From Candidatus Chloroploca sp. Khr17 (lineage in GTDB: Bacteria; Chloroflexota; Chloroflexia; Chloroflexales; Chloroflexaceae): a stretch of 64,000 nucleotides of DNA. Positions within the stretch are counted from its first letter, which is position 1. Every line of letters starts with the position of its first letter. Below are positions 45,546 through 53,957 of this stretch, piece by piece. The position numbers and the translations under genes are program-made. The DNA lies in NCBI RefSeq assembly GCF_004138165.1, contig NZ_RYFF01000014.1:1-64000 (forward strand), in the 5' to 3' direction. Under the pieces are notes generated by a model, which worked only from the letters and a program-made list of their open reading frames with translations, had not been told where the DNA came from and did not search any database.

Positions 45546-46586
45546 GTGTTGAAATGGAATAATTTCGGATCGGCGTTCAATACACTACGTGAGCTGGATG
45601 TCACGGCGATCCGTGAAGAGAGCGAAGTTGTTGTACGGATTGCTGGTCTTGGCTCGCGGCCACTCTTTCAGCGGGTGGTCGAGATCCTGCGCACGAGTGG
45701 CAGTCATCATTTTGGACCACATGGATCAGATCCATTTTCGTATCAACCCCTGCCGTATGGCGAGCCCGAGCCTGGTTTGCGCGAGGCCGACCTCTTGCTG
45801 GTGACGGTTGACGGGCGTGCGCCACTCACAGCTCGTGAGGCCGAGGCCATCGGGCGTCTGGCGCTGCTTGCCTTGCCAACGGTGATCATCATAGGTGGCG
45901 TTGCGGCCCCGGATGAGACAGAGCCGGTGCGGCCCGAGTTTGCCCATGCGCGCATTCTTGTGCTTCCTGATCTTGGCGCTTCTGCGGCACCCGAGCAGAT
46001 CGTGACGGCCATCCTTGATCGGTTGCCGAAAGACCGGCAGCTTGCGGCGGCGCGGGCGGTCACCGGGCTGCGTCCGGTGTATGCCCGTACCCTGATCAAC
46101 TCAATTTCGAACACCAACGCCACCTATGTTTTGCTCTCATCGATTCCCATGCAAATTCCGATCTTATCGGTACCAATCGCTACGGCAGACATGCTGGTGC
46201 TGACGAAAAACCAGGCCTTGATGGTCTATCGGCTGGCGCTGGCGCATGGCGCTGCGCCTGATTTCCAGGCCCGGATGGGCGAGATTTTGCCGGTGGTTGG
46301 CGGGGCGTTTGCGTGGCGTCAGCTTGCGCGAACCCTGATTGGCCTGATTCCCTTCTGGGGAATCTTGCCGCGGGTCGCGGTATCATATGCGGGCACATAT
46401 GCAACAGGGATGGCAGCGTGGCGCTGGTTTGCTGAAGGCGAGCTCGTCTCGCGTGAACGGATGAAGGCAATTGCTGATGATGCGTTGCGGATCGGGCGTG
46501 AGCAGGGTGCGGTGTTGATTGCTACGATGCGTGCCCAGGGCAACAAACGAGGGTTGAGCCTATTCAGGCGTAGGAATAAAGGCTGA
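45546..46586 (+). CDS. DUF697-like membrane-associated protein
   Basis: A 346-residue protein. The N-terminal part resembles the back half of a GTPase fold (READLLLVTVDGRAPLTAREAEAI, PTVIIIGGVAAPDET) but lacks P-loop and NKxD motifs. The C-terminal part (from about 190) is hydrophobic and resembles DUF697 (IPMQIPILSVPIATADMLVLTKNQALMVYRLALAHG, LIPFWGILPRVAVSYAGTYATGMAAWRWFAEGE). The GTG at 45546 is preferred: AAGGGAGGG lies 5 bases upstream. The function is unknown. It ends at a shared 24-bp hairpin. Confidence 0.78.
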   Translation: MLKWNNFGSAFNTLRELDVTAIREESEVVVRIAGLGSRPLFQRVVEILRTSGSHHFGPHGSDPFSYQPLPYGEPEPGLREADLLLVTVDGRAPLTAREAEAIGRLALLALPTVIIIGGVAAPDETEPVRPEFAHARILVLPDLGASAAPEQIVTAILDRLPKDRQLAAARAVTGLRPVYARTLINSISNTNATYVLLSSIPMQIPILSVPIATADMLVLTKNQALMVYRLALAHGAAPDFQARMGEILPVVGGAFAWRQLARTLIGLIPFWGILPRVAVSYAGTYATGMAAWRWFAEGELVSRERMKAIADDALRIGREQGAVLIATMRAQGNKRGLSLFRRRNKG

Positions 46587-46606
46587 GGGCTTGGCCTCGG
46601 CGCACT

Positions 46607-46657
46607 TCTTCCCATGCAGACAACGCCAGCTACGCTGGCGTTGTCTGCATGGGAAGA
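46607..46657. terminator. 24-bp perfect hairpin between convergent genes
   Basis: Arms 46607-46630 (TCTTCCCATGCAGACAACGC...) and 46634-46657 are exactly complementary, with loop TAC. It lies between the DUF697-like gene (+) and the coiled-coil gene (-), so it can serve both. No T-tract. Confidence 0.75.
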
Positions 46658-46659
46658 GC

Positions 46660-47097
46660 TTACTTATCTTCGGGATCGAGGCGAGTGGTCTCACCGGTGA
46701 CTGGCCCGCTCTCAGGTGGGTCTTGCTCGCTACGAATTCGAGTCACAAAAGCGGCAAGCTGATCATTGAGTTGGGCAATGCCACGAGCGAGGGTTTCCTG
46801 GAAATCCTGGGTCACCTTGCTTTGCTGGGCCTGGTTCACGGCCTGCTCACTCTTTTCGACTAGTTCCTGGATGTGAGGGTTCTCTTTGAGCGACTCGACG
46901 GCAGACTGAAGCTGGGTGCCAATCTCGCGCAGGCCTGCGGAGAGATCTTTCTGGATCTGTTTGGCCTTCTCGTTTTCCATGGCATTGCGAACGGCATTTT
47001 CGAGTTGCTGGCCCAATTCACGCAATTCGCTGGCGAGATCGCCCTGAGGCTGATCTGATGGATCGGACTGTTTCGGCTGATCATCGGGCTGACTCAT
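46660..47097 (-). CDS. Coiled-coil protein of unknown function
   Basis: A 145-residue, Gln/Glu-rich, helical protein (LASELRELGQQLENAVRNAM, GLREIGTQLQSAVESLKENP, FQETLARGIAQLNDQLAAFV). It has a charged N-terminus and disordered C-terminus, and no signal or TM. The ATG at 47097 has AAGGAG 7 bases upstream. The repeated amphipathic helices suggest oligomerisation or membrane-surface binding (inference). Confidence 0.78.
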   Translation of the reverse strand: MSQPDDQPKQSDPSDQPQGDLASELRELGQQLENAVRNAMENEKAKQIQKDLSAGLREIGTQLQSAVESLKENPHIQELVEKSEQAVNQAQQSKVTQDFQETLARGIAQLNDQLAAFVTRIRSEQDPPESGPVTGETTRLDPEDK

Positions 47098-47124
47098 CTG
47101 ACTTCTCCTTCTGATGATTGGCAC

Positions 47125-47850
47125 TTAGAAACGGCGGCGCCAGCGGCGGAGCAACCACCATCCACTGGCAAAAGCAAAGATTCCGGCACGGAGGGCTGCA
47201 TGCTGGTGGGCCTGGCCGGGAGGATTGGGGAAGGATGGGCGAAGCGAAGCCTGGGCTTGCACGGCGAGGCCAGGCTTCGCTACCTGTGTGACAAGCTGCC
47301 CATGCTGACGGGCTGTCGCATAGATTTCGGCGTGGACGAACAGATTAGAGCCGGTTGGGCGACAATATTGACGCAGATCGCTGCGCAGAAGAGCGAGCCC
47401 ACGGGCCGGGTCACGCAAGGTTGCATCGTGGCGACGGCCAAGCAGGGCCAGCAGGCGATCGCGCAGCGCGTGTGATGGTGGTTCGCGATAGGGCAGGACT
47501 GCGGCGTATCCCGGGGCACTTGCAAGGAGCCGCGGAAGCGAGCAAGGCAGCGCTGGCCTGCTGAGATCCAGTGTGATCAAATACGATCCTCGGGCGGCAC
47601 CCCAGGCATCATAGAGCGCAGACCGGTAACCACGGCGTTGCGGATAGCGCATCAGAACAATCGGGGCGTGGAGGGCAGCAAAACGATCGATCTGCTGGGC
47701 CAGATCGCGGGAACAGCCATCATCAACCAGGATAATCTCGGTCGCGGCTAGCCGTCCCGCCGCGAATGCGAGGCACTCGGCCACGGCTGCGGCAAGCCCC
47801 GTTGAACGACGATTGACTACCAAGACGATGGAAAGAGGGAACTGTTCCAT
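47125..47850 (-). CDS. Short GT2-like glycosyltransferase, degenerate
   Basis: A 241-residue protein with the GT-A start (LSIVLVVNRRSTGLAAAVAE, EIILVDDGCSRDLAQQIDRF, YPQRRGYRSALYDAWGAARGSYLITLD) of dolichol-phosphate-mannose-synthase-like enzymes. The second acidic motif, normally DADLQ/DxD, reads DLSRP, and the protein ends with a short Trp/Arg-rich tail. It could be inactive or have altered metal binding. The ATG at 47850 gives the family start; SD is weak. Confidence 0.68.
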   Translation of the reverse strand: MEQFPLSIVLVVNRRSTGLAAAVAECLAFAAGRLAATEIILVDDGCSRDLAQQIDRFAALHAPIVLMRYPQRRGYRSALYDAWGAARGSYLITLDLSRPALPCSLPRLLASAPGYAAVLPYREPPSHALRDRLLALLGRRHDATLRDPARGLALLRSDLRQYCRPTGSNLFVHAEIYATARQHGQLVTQVAKPGLAVQAQASLRPSFPNPPGQAHQHAALRAGIFAFASGWWLLRRWRRRF

Positions 47851-47906
47851 ACGACAGCAACTACTCCGCTTGTGGTACAAACCTTGCGTAACTAGTATAG
47901 CATGCC

Positions 47907-48488
47907 TTAAGGTGCTTGCTGGTAGCACTGGCGGCAGCGGGCCTCGTAGAGATCGAGCCCGCCGACAACGAGCGTTTCAGCTTCGCGGGGGGCCGGCTGC
48001 CCATTGATAAGCCGTTGCGAGCGCGTGGCATAGGCCCCACAGCGCACGCAGATAGCATAGAGCTTGTCAACCTGTTCGGCAACCGCCATGAGTTGCATCA
48101 TCCCCGGAAAGGGCTCGGCCCGATAGTTTTGATCGAGCCCGGCCACAATCACCCTGAGCCCCTGGTCGGCCAGAAACTGACAGGCATCGAGAAGCGCCTG
48201 TGGTGAGTCTTCGAGGAAATGGATCTCATCGAGGGCGACAACCTGAACATCCTCAGTGGCGGCAAGAACCTGTTTGATCGAGGTGATCGGCACAGCCTCC
48301 AGTTGTGAGCCTGTGTGGCTGGCGATATGGGCGGCACTATAGCGCGTATCCATCCGAGGGGTAAAGATACGGCAAGGCTGACGGGCGATCATCACCTGTC
48401 GCATGCGCCGAATTAACTCCTCGGTCTTGCCACTATACATACATCCACAAATGACTTCGATTCTTCCACCGGAACCAGGTCGAGTCAT
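47907..48488 (-). CDS. tdk: Thymidine kinase
   Basis: A 193-residue type II thymidine kinase of the salvage pathway. P-loop GCMYSGKT (15-22) followed by EELIRRMRQ, Walker B-like ALDEIHF with catalytic Glu88, and a zinc-binding lasso with Cys147, Cys150, Cys185 and Cys188 are visible. DEIHF replaces the more common DEAQF. The ATG at 48488 has AAGGA 8 bases upstream and a near-consensus promoter. Confidence 0.95.
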   Translation of the reverse strand: MTRPGSGGRIEVICGCMYSGKTEELIRRMRQVMIARQPCRIFTPRMDTRYSAAHIASHTGSQLEAVPITSIKQVLAATEDVQVVALDEIHFLEDSPQALLDACQFLADQGLRVIVAGLDQNYRAEPFPGMMQLMAVAEQVDKLYAICVRCGAYATRSQRLINGQPAPREAETLVVGGLDLYEARCRQCYQQAP

Positions 48489-48527
48489 AAAAATAATCCT
48501 TGAAGATAGGCAGATTTCATTCTGGTC

Positions 48528-48556
48528 AATATACGTACATCTGTACAATGTGTCAA
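48528..48556 (-). promoter_or_regulatory. Near-consensus promoter of tdk with inverted repeat in the spacer
   Basis: On the minus strand TTGACA (48556-48551) and TATATT (48533-48528) are spaced by 17 bases. The spacer contains GTACA-TC-TGTAC (48535-48546 on +), a possible operator. Confidence 0.8.
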
Positions 48557-48567
48557 GTTGTTGGGCG

Positions 48568-48605
48568 GTGCCAGGGGCCGGATGCCCCTGGCACTGCACG
48601 TGCAG
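48568..48605. repeat. Hairpin and palindrome between the divergent tdk and tetR promoters
   Basis: GTGCCAGGGGC, loop CGGAT, GCCCCTGGCAC is a perfect 11-bp stem (48568-48594). The palindrome CTGCACGTGCAG (48594-48605) abuts it. They may insulate the two promoters or be a repeat copy. Confidence 0.5.
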
Positions 48606-48636
48606 AGCTGGTGGTCGACACTTCTTCTTTGGGGGG

Positions 48637-48670
48637 TTGACAATCAGTATACCGAACGGTATACTGATTG
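48637..48670 (+). promoter_or_regulatory. tetR promoter overlapped by a 30-base perfect operator
   Basis: TTGACA (48637-48642), a 17-base spacer and TATACT (48660-48665). The perfect inverted repeat CAATCAGTATACCG-AA-CGGTATACTGATTG (48641-48670) covers the -35 edge, the spacer and the -10. A bound dimer would block RNA polymerase. The predicted start of transcription, about 48672, is next to the ATG at 48673, so the mRNA may be leaderless. Confidence 0.85.
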
Positions 48671-48672
48671 AT

Positions 48673-49239
48673 ATGGATAACCGTCAAGCAATTTTAGCGC
48701 ACGCACTCGACCTTTTTGCGTCTTGTGGTTATGATGCGGTTGGGATACAAGCGATCTGCACGGCTGCGGGGATCACGAAACCAACCCTCTACCATTATTT
48801 TGGGAGTAAGCAGGGCGTGCTTGCGGCGCTCGTTGAAGAGCGCATGGCACCTTTATTGGCGCAACTCGCTGAAGTGACGACCTATAGGGGCGATCTTCCG
48901 CACACATTGACGCAGCTTGTCCATATCTATTTTGGCTTTGCTCGCACCGAACCTGTCGTCTATCGGCTGATGTTGAGCCTCTGGTTTGGGCCTACGACGG
49001 GCGGGGCGTTCCAGATCGTTGTGGCATGTATTCAGGAGCAACATCGTCTGGTTGAGGAGCTTTTTGCATGTGCTACCGCTGATCATGGCAACATGCGTGG
49101 ACGGCAGCATATTTATGCTGCCACTTTGCTTGGCACAATCAATACCCGCGTAACGATGGCGCTCAACGGGTTTGGTGAACTCGATGACACCGTTGTCTCC
49201 CAGACAGTTCATCAGTTTTCGCATGGTATCTATTCATAA
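48673..49239 (+). CDS. TetR-family repressor
   Basis: A 188-residue protein. The N-terminal HTH ([40 protein letters not shown]) at about residues 6-45 is typical of TetR, and the ligand-binding domain is unassigned. The ATG at 48673 has no SD, and the promoter places the transcript start at about 48672, fitting leaderless translation. The operator directly upstream points to autorepression. The amylase gene follows after 16 bases and is probably in the same operon. Confidence 0.92.
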   Translation: MDNRQAILAHALDLFASCGYDAVGIQAICTAAGITKPTLYHYFGSKQGVLAALVEERMAPLLAQLAEVTTYRGDLPHTLTQLVHIYFGFARTEPVVYRLMLSLWFGPTTGGAFQIVVACIQEQHRLVEELFACATADHGNMRGRQHIYAATLLGTINTRVTMALNGFGELDDTVVSQTVHQFSHGIYS

Positions 49240-49255
49240 TTTAAGGATCTATATA

Positions 49256-50620
49256 ATGACTCACTGGTCATACGACGCGATCTTTTACCATATCTACCCG
49301 CTTGGCCTGTGTGGTGCGCCGCATACGAACCCTTTTGATGGGAGTGTTGCGCCACGGTTGCGCGAGCTCCATGCCTGGATTGAACCGATGCGCACGCTTG
49401 GCGTGAACGCACTCTATCTAGGACCTTTGTTTGAGTCAACCAGTCACGGGTATGACACCGCTGACTACTATACCCTCGATCGCCGTCTTGGCACCAACGC
49501 TACGTTGACAGAGGTTGCCGATGAACTGCATCGCAATGGGATCAGGCTGATCCTTGACGGTGTGTTTCACCATGTTGGACGTGATTTCTGGGCGTTTCGC
49601 GATCTCCTGGTCAACCAGCAGGCTTCGGCGTACCGTGATTGGTTTGAGGGGATTGATTTTAGCCAGCGTAGCCCTTACGGTGATCCTTTCAGTTATGCGA
49701 GTTGGGATGGACACTTTAATCTGGTGAAACTTAACCTGCGCAATGCAGAGGTGCGGGCGCATCTATTTGGGGCGGTGCAGAGCTGGATCGAGCAATTTGA
49801 CCTTGATGGTTTGCGGCTTGATGTGGCCGAACGGCTTGACCTGGAGTTTCTGCGTGAGTTGCGCCAGGTTTGCAAAGCACGCAAACCTGATTTCTGGTTG
49901 ATGGGTGAGCAGATCCATGGCGATTATCGGCGCATCGCTAACCCCGAAATGCTTGATGCAACGACAAACTACGAAGTCTACAAGGGTCTCTACTCAAGTC
50001 ACAATGATCGCAACTATTTTGAAATTGCCCACTCACTCACGAGGCAATATGGATCAGAGGGTGTCTATCGTGGTCTGCCCCTCTACAATTTTGTTGACAA
50101 TCATGATGTAGCGCGTGTGGCCTCGATCTTGCACGAGCGTGCCCATCTCGCCCCAATCTATGCTTTGCTCTTTACGATACCGGGGGTACCAGCGATCTAC
50201 TATGGGAGTGAGTGGGGGTATGGTGGCGTGAAGAATGCCGATGACTGGAGCCTCCGCCCGCAGTTACGTCTGCCGGAAGCGCGTGGGCAGGCCCCGTACC
50301 CTCAACTGGCCGATACCCTGGCGCTTCTCGCCGATCGCCGCCAGCGGTTGCCTGCCCTTCGTTATGGTGACTACACGCAAGTGCATGTTGCTGCCGAGCA
50401 ACTTGCTTTTGTCCGCTGCTATCACGAGCAGATTGCCCTGGTTGCGGTGAATGCAGCTGCGTCGCCAGTGGAACTCGTGCTGCCGATTGATCTGCCCAAC
50501 GGAACACCGCTGCTTGACTGGTTCAACCAGGGTAGCGAACTGATCGTCAACCAAGGTCGGGTCACTCTTCACGTGCCGGCTCGGTGGGCGAGTCTCGTCA
50601 CAAGGGCCTCGGCGACCTGA
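49256..50620 (+). CDS. GH13 alpha-amylase-family glycosidase
   Basis: A 454-residue cytoplasmic (no signal peptide) GH13 enzyme. The (beta/alpha)8 barrel motifs are DGVFHHVGRD, the nucleophile Asp189 in GLRLDVAERL, the acid/base Glu218 in WLMGEQIHG and Asp284 in FVDNHDVARV. A C-terminal beta domain ends the protein. It acts on alpha-glucans or maltodextrins; the exact specificity is not readable. AAGGA precedes the ATG at 49256. Its pairing with TetR suggests sugar-responsive expression (inference). Confidence 0.92.
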   Translation: MTHWSYDAIFYHIYPLGLCGAPHTNPFDGSVAPRLRELHAWIEPMRTLGVNALYLGPLFESTSHGYDTADYYTLDRRLGTNATLTEVADELHRNGIRLILDGVFHHVGRDFWAFRDLLVNQQASAYRDWFEGIDFSQRSPYGDPFSYASWDGHFNLVKLNLRNAEVRAHLFGAVQSWIEQFDLDGLRLDVAERLDLEFLRELRQVCKARKPDFWLMGEQIHGDYRRIANPEMLDATTNYEVYKGLYSSHNDRNYFEIAHSLTRQYGSEGVYRGLPLYNFVDNHDVARVASILHERAHLAPIYALLFTIPGVPAIYYGSEWGYGGVKNADDWSLRPQLRLPEARGQAPYPQLADTLALLADRRQRLPALRYGDYTQVHVAAEQLAFVRCYHEQIALVAVNAAASPVELVLPIDLPNGTPLLDWFNQGSELIVNQGRVTLHVPARWASLVTRASAT

Positions 50621-50630
50621 CTATCTGGCA

Positions 50631-50636
50631 TATAAT
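50631..50636 (+). promoter_or_regulatory. -10 candidate upstream of the phospholipase D-like gene
   Basis: A perfect TATAAT 40 bases before the start at 50676; no good -35 and no TGN extension. Confidence 0.4.
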
Positions 50637-50675
50637 GGAGCAGACAACCGCACACACATCGCTGAAGGATTGGGT

Positions 50676-51854
50676 ATGTCTGCTTCAAAACCCCGTCGGC
50701 GCTCGCCATCTTCGTCATTCTGGGCTCTGTTGGTTGTGGTGGGACTGGTTACCTTCGGCTACTTGTTTAGCCAGGGTGTTTTCAATCCGCTGTTGCGTCG
50801 GGTGGGGCTTGATCCGGCCTGGTTTGGCCTGGAGCATGCTGCGCAGCCAGCGGCCAGCATTGCGACTGATGCTGGCTCGCTCGAAGTCTTTTTTACCACG
50901 CCCGAACTCGTCTATCCTGATGTCCCACGCAATCGGCTTGCCCCGGCGCATGAACGGGCGTTGCTCGCTGATCTTCGGTCGGCGACCCGCAGCATTGATG
51001 TTGCCAGCTTTGAATACAACCTGACGAGTCTTGCCGATGCACTGGTAGCGGCCCGGCAACGGGGGGTGAAGGTGCGCTTGGCGCTTGACCGTGCCAACCT
51101 CGAAAATCCAGTGATGGCGAAATGGGCCGGCATTGTTGAGGATGCAGGGATTCCGATCAGTTGGGAAGAGAGTAGCAATTTTCTGCACAGCAAATTTGTG
51201 GTGATTGATGAGCGCATTGTCTGGACTGGTTCGTGGAATCCGACGATCAATGATACCTACCGGAACAACAATAATATTCTACGTAGCACCATCCCCGTGC
51301 TCGTGGCCAACTATCGTGCCGAATTCGAGCGGATGGCCGACGGAGATTTTGGGAAACGCAAAAGTGGCGCTACGCCTTATCCAACGATCCAGATGGGCGA
51401 TGTGTTGATCGAGAATTACTTTTCGCCAACTGAACCGGTGCGTGACCGCATTGTGGCGTATCTGGCTGAAGCTGAGCGTAGTATTGATGTGATGGCCTTT
51501 TCGTTCACGGCTGATGAGATCGGTGAGGCGATGGTGGAACGCCATCAGGCAGGTGTACCCGTACGAGTTGTTTTTGAGAATCGCAATGCTGCTGGAACTG
51601 GATCGGAATTTGATCGCTTATCTGATTCTGGTATTGATGTGCTCAAAGACGGCAATTGTTATACCATGCACCACAAGGTGATCATTATTGATCGGCGGAT
51701 TGTCATTACCGGCTCGTACAACTTTACTGCTCGTGCTGAAGATGCGAATGACGAGAATCTTTTGATCATCAATGATGCGGCGCTTGCGGCAGGGTATCAA
51801 GAAGAATTTGCGCGGGTCTATGCTCAGGCGCGCAATCCGCTGCGTTGCAATTAG
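50676..51854 (+). CDS. Membrane-anchored phospholipase D-like protein
   Basis: A 392-residue protein. A single N-terminal helix (SSFWALLVVVGLVTFGYLFS) is followed by two HKD half-domains: His171-x-Lys173...Asp178 (HSKFVVIDERIVWTGSWN) and His332-x-Lys334...Asp339 (HHKVIIIDRRIVITGSYNFT). PLD enzymes act on phosphodiesters; cardiolipin synthases, phospholipases and nucleases share this fold and I cannot choose. The ATG at 50676 has AAGGA 7 bases upstream. The active domain probably faces outside (inference from the N-terminal anchor). Confidence 0.9.
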   Translation: MSASKPRRRSPSSSFWALLVVVGLVTFGYLFSQGVFNPLLRRVGLDPAWFGLEHAAQPAASIATDAGSLEVFFTTPELVYPDVPRNRLAPAHERALLADLRSATRSIDVASFEYNLTSLADALVAARQRGVKVRLALDRANLENPVMAKWAGIVEDAGIPISWEESSNFLHSKFVVIDERIVWTGSWNPTINDTYRNNNNILRSTIPVLVANYRAEFERMADGDFGKRKSGATPYPTIQMGDVLIENYFSPTEPVRDRIVAYLAEAERSIDVMAFSFTADEIGEAMVERHQAGVPVRVVFENRNAAGTGSEFDRLSDSGIDVLKDGNCYTMHHKVIIIDRRIVITGSYNFTARAEDANDENLLIINDAALAAGYQEEFARVYAQARNPLRCN

Positions 51855-51883
51855 GTTGTGACGATACGCCTCTGGCGTGGGGG

Positions 51884-51906
51884 GGGGCACGGCAGCGCCG
51901 TGCCCC
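51884..51906 (+). terminator. 10-bp hairpin after the phospholipase D-like gene
   Basis: GGGGCACGGC-AGC-GCCGTGCCCC, a perfect stem in the gap between two co-directional genes, before the promoter of the next cluster. Confidence 0.7.
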
Positions 51907-51927
51907 GACAGGACTTGCGCTTAAAAC

Positions 51928-51936
51928 TGGTATAAT
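51928..51936 (+). promoter_or_regulatory. Extended -10 promoter of the signalling cluster
   Basis: TGGTATAAT gives TGN plus a perfect -10; the -35 region is weak. The start codon is 54 bases downstream. Confidence 0.6.
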
Positions 51937-51989
51937 CGAGCAGAGTATCATGCTGATATTGACAGCGCTTCTGATCTGGTGAGCGTGCC

Positions 51990-53912
51990 ATGATCGCAAT
52001 TCTTGAGCAACTCAATCTGCTCCTTTCGGCAGTGGTTCTTATTGTTACCTTCTCACTTCTGGCCTATATCGCCATGCAGAACTGGCGCAATGATATTGCC
52101 CGTGCGCTCGTGATTCTGCTGGCTGGGGTGGTCATTGTCTATGGCGGCGATCTGCTGCTGGCGCGGGCAACCCGCGCCGCCACAATGGATTTCCTTGGCC
52201 GAGCCCAGTGGCTTGGCATTGCGATGGTTCCTGCCGCCTATATTCATCTTGCCAACGGGCTCTTTGCGATCAGTGAGTCTCAGGCGCTGGCCTTGCGCAG
52301 CCGCCGCCTCGTTTATTTGGCCTATCTTGGGAGTCTGATCTTCTTTTTGCTGGTTGCCCTCGGAACCGATCTGGTGGTGCAGGGCGGGTTGCCAAGTGGC
52401 CCGATTGCTCAGTTTCGCCCAGGGCCGCTCTTCTGGTCATATGCGCTCTTTTTTGTGATCGGGGCTGTCGTTGCATTTGTTGCGATTGTGCAGTCGCAGC
52501 GGAGTGCCTTGACCGCCAATCAACGCCGCCGCCTGATGTATCTCGGGGCAAGCTTTGCGGCCCCCGGGATCGGGGTCTTTCCGTTTCTCGTCGTTGGGAT
52601 GCCGGCCGCAGTTCCGATCAGTGTTGTGCTCTTTCTGCAAGCGATTGCCAGTGTCATCGTGACGGTGATGATCACGATTATGACCTATAGCATCGCTTTT
52701 CAAGGGGTGCTCTTGCCTGATCGCCTGATCAAGCAAGATTTTCTGCGCTGGTGGCTCTATGGGCCCTTTATTGGCATTTCGATTGTCCTGTTTATTCAAG
52801 TTGTGCCCCTCTTTGAACGCATGCTTGGCTTTCCGCAGAATACGCTGCTGACCTTTGGCGTGATGTTGATGACGGTGTTGATGCCGCTCTTTGTGAGTCG
52901 CGTCAAGCCCTACCTGGATACGCTAGTCTATATGCAAGACCAGGACGAGATTGATTATCTGCGTAAATTGCCGCGCAGTACTTTTACCCGCGCTGATCTA
53001 CGCGCCTTGCTCGAGAATTCGCTGGTGGCGATCTGTGGGGCGTTACGGGTCGAAACAGGGTTTGTGCTGGTGCCCGACGCAAATGAGTATAGTATCCGGG
53101 CCGTCTGCGGTTCGCGTCGTGAGGTCAAGCGGTTTCTTGGTGACTGCCCGTTGCCCGATCTTTTGCCCCAGTTGCAACAGTTGCCACCGCGTGGCCGCGG
53201 GCTGTTGCCGCCGACCGATGCCTTTGTGGCGTGTGGCGGGTTTTGCTTGCTGCCCCTCCATAGCCCCGATGGGCTCTTTCTTGGTGCCGTCGCGGTCGCG
53301 TATCAGCCCGAAACGTTGCAAAGCGAGAACAGTTTGACGACCGAGACGCGCCAGTTGATCAGTGTGCTGACCCATCAGATGGAATTGGCTCTTTCGACCG
53401 TGCAGATGCAGCAGCGCATTTTTGATGCCCTGCGCGGCCTTGCGCCCGAGATGGAGTCGTTGCAACATGTGGTGAGTCAACTCGAACAGGGTACAGCGCC
53501 CGATCTGGCTGCGACCGATGGCGAGATGGTGCTCAGCCCCGATTTCCCTCAATTGGTGAAAGATGCGTTGACCCAGTTCTGGGGTGGCCCCAAGCTTGCC
53601 GATAGCCCTCTGATGGGGCTGCGTACGGTCAAACGGGTGGTTCAGGATCAGGGGGGCAGCCCGACACGCGCCTTGCAGGTTGTGCTCCGCCAGGCGATCA
53701 GCAATCTGCGCCCTGATGAACAGCTTGCCCCTTCCGGTCAAGAGTGGCTGCTCTATAATTTGCTTGAAGGGCGTTTTCTTCAGCGTAAAACGGTGCGTGA
53801 TGTTGCCAATCGCCTGGCGATGAGCGAGTCGGATTTTTATCGCAAGCAACGGATTGCCATCGAAGAGGTTGCCCGCCAACTGGCCTTGATGGAAGAAGAT
53901 GCCCGTTCATAA
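51990..53912 (+). CDS. Polytopic membrane GAF protein with C-terminal HTH-like domain
   Basis: A 640-residue protein. About nine membrane helices lie in residues 9-304. A GAF-like domain (about 330-470) contains TGFVLVPDANEY and FCLLPLHSPDGLFLGAVAVAY. A helical linker (470-500) leads to a C-terminal domain (515-635). There, QEWLLYNLLEGRFLQRKTVR is followed by DVANRLAMSESDFYRKQRIA, which looks like a sigma-region-4 or HTH fold. There is no HisKA or ATPase domain, although the N-terminal half is kinase-sensor-like. It could be a one-component membrane-bound DNA-binding sensor. First gene of a four-gene cluster. Confidence 0.85.
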   Translation: MIAILEQLNLLLSAVVLIVTFSLLAYIAMQNWRNDIARALVILLAGVVIVYGGDLLLARATRAATMDFLGRAQWLGIAMVPAAYIHLANGLFAISESQALALRSRRLVYLAYLGSLIFFLLVALGTDLVVQGGLPSGPIAQFRPGPLFWSYALFFVIGAVVAFVAIVQSQRSALTANQRRRLMYLGASFAAPGIGVFPFLVVGMPAAVPISVVLFLQAIASVIVTVMITIMTYSIAFQGVLLPDRLIKQDFLRWWLYGPFIGISIVLFIQVVPLFERMLGFPQNTLLTFGVMLMTVLMPLFVSRVKPYLDTLVYMQDQDEIDYLRKLPRSTFTRADLRALLENSLVAICGALRVETGFVLVPDANEYSIRAVCGSRREVKRFLGDCPLPDLLPQLQQLPPRGRGLLPPTDAFVACGGFCLLPLHSPDGLFLGAVAVAYQPETLQSENSLTTETRQLISVLTHQMELALSTVQMQQRIFDALRGLAPEMESLQHVVSQLEQGTAPDLAATDGEMVLSPDFPQLVKDALTQFWGGPKLADSPLMGLRTVKRVVQDQGGSPTRALQVVLRQAISNLRPDEQLAPSGQEWLLYNLLEGRFLQRKTVRDVANRLAMSESDFYRKQRIAIEEVARQLALMEEDARS

Positions 53913-53957
53913 GGTGGGTACCAACGGCGGTATGACCTTGATCGAAGAGGAAGCACC

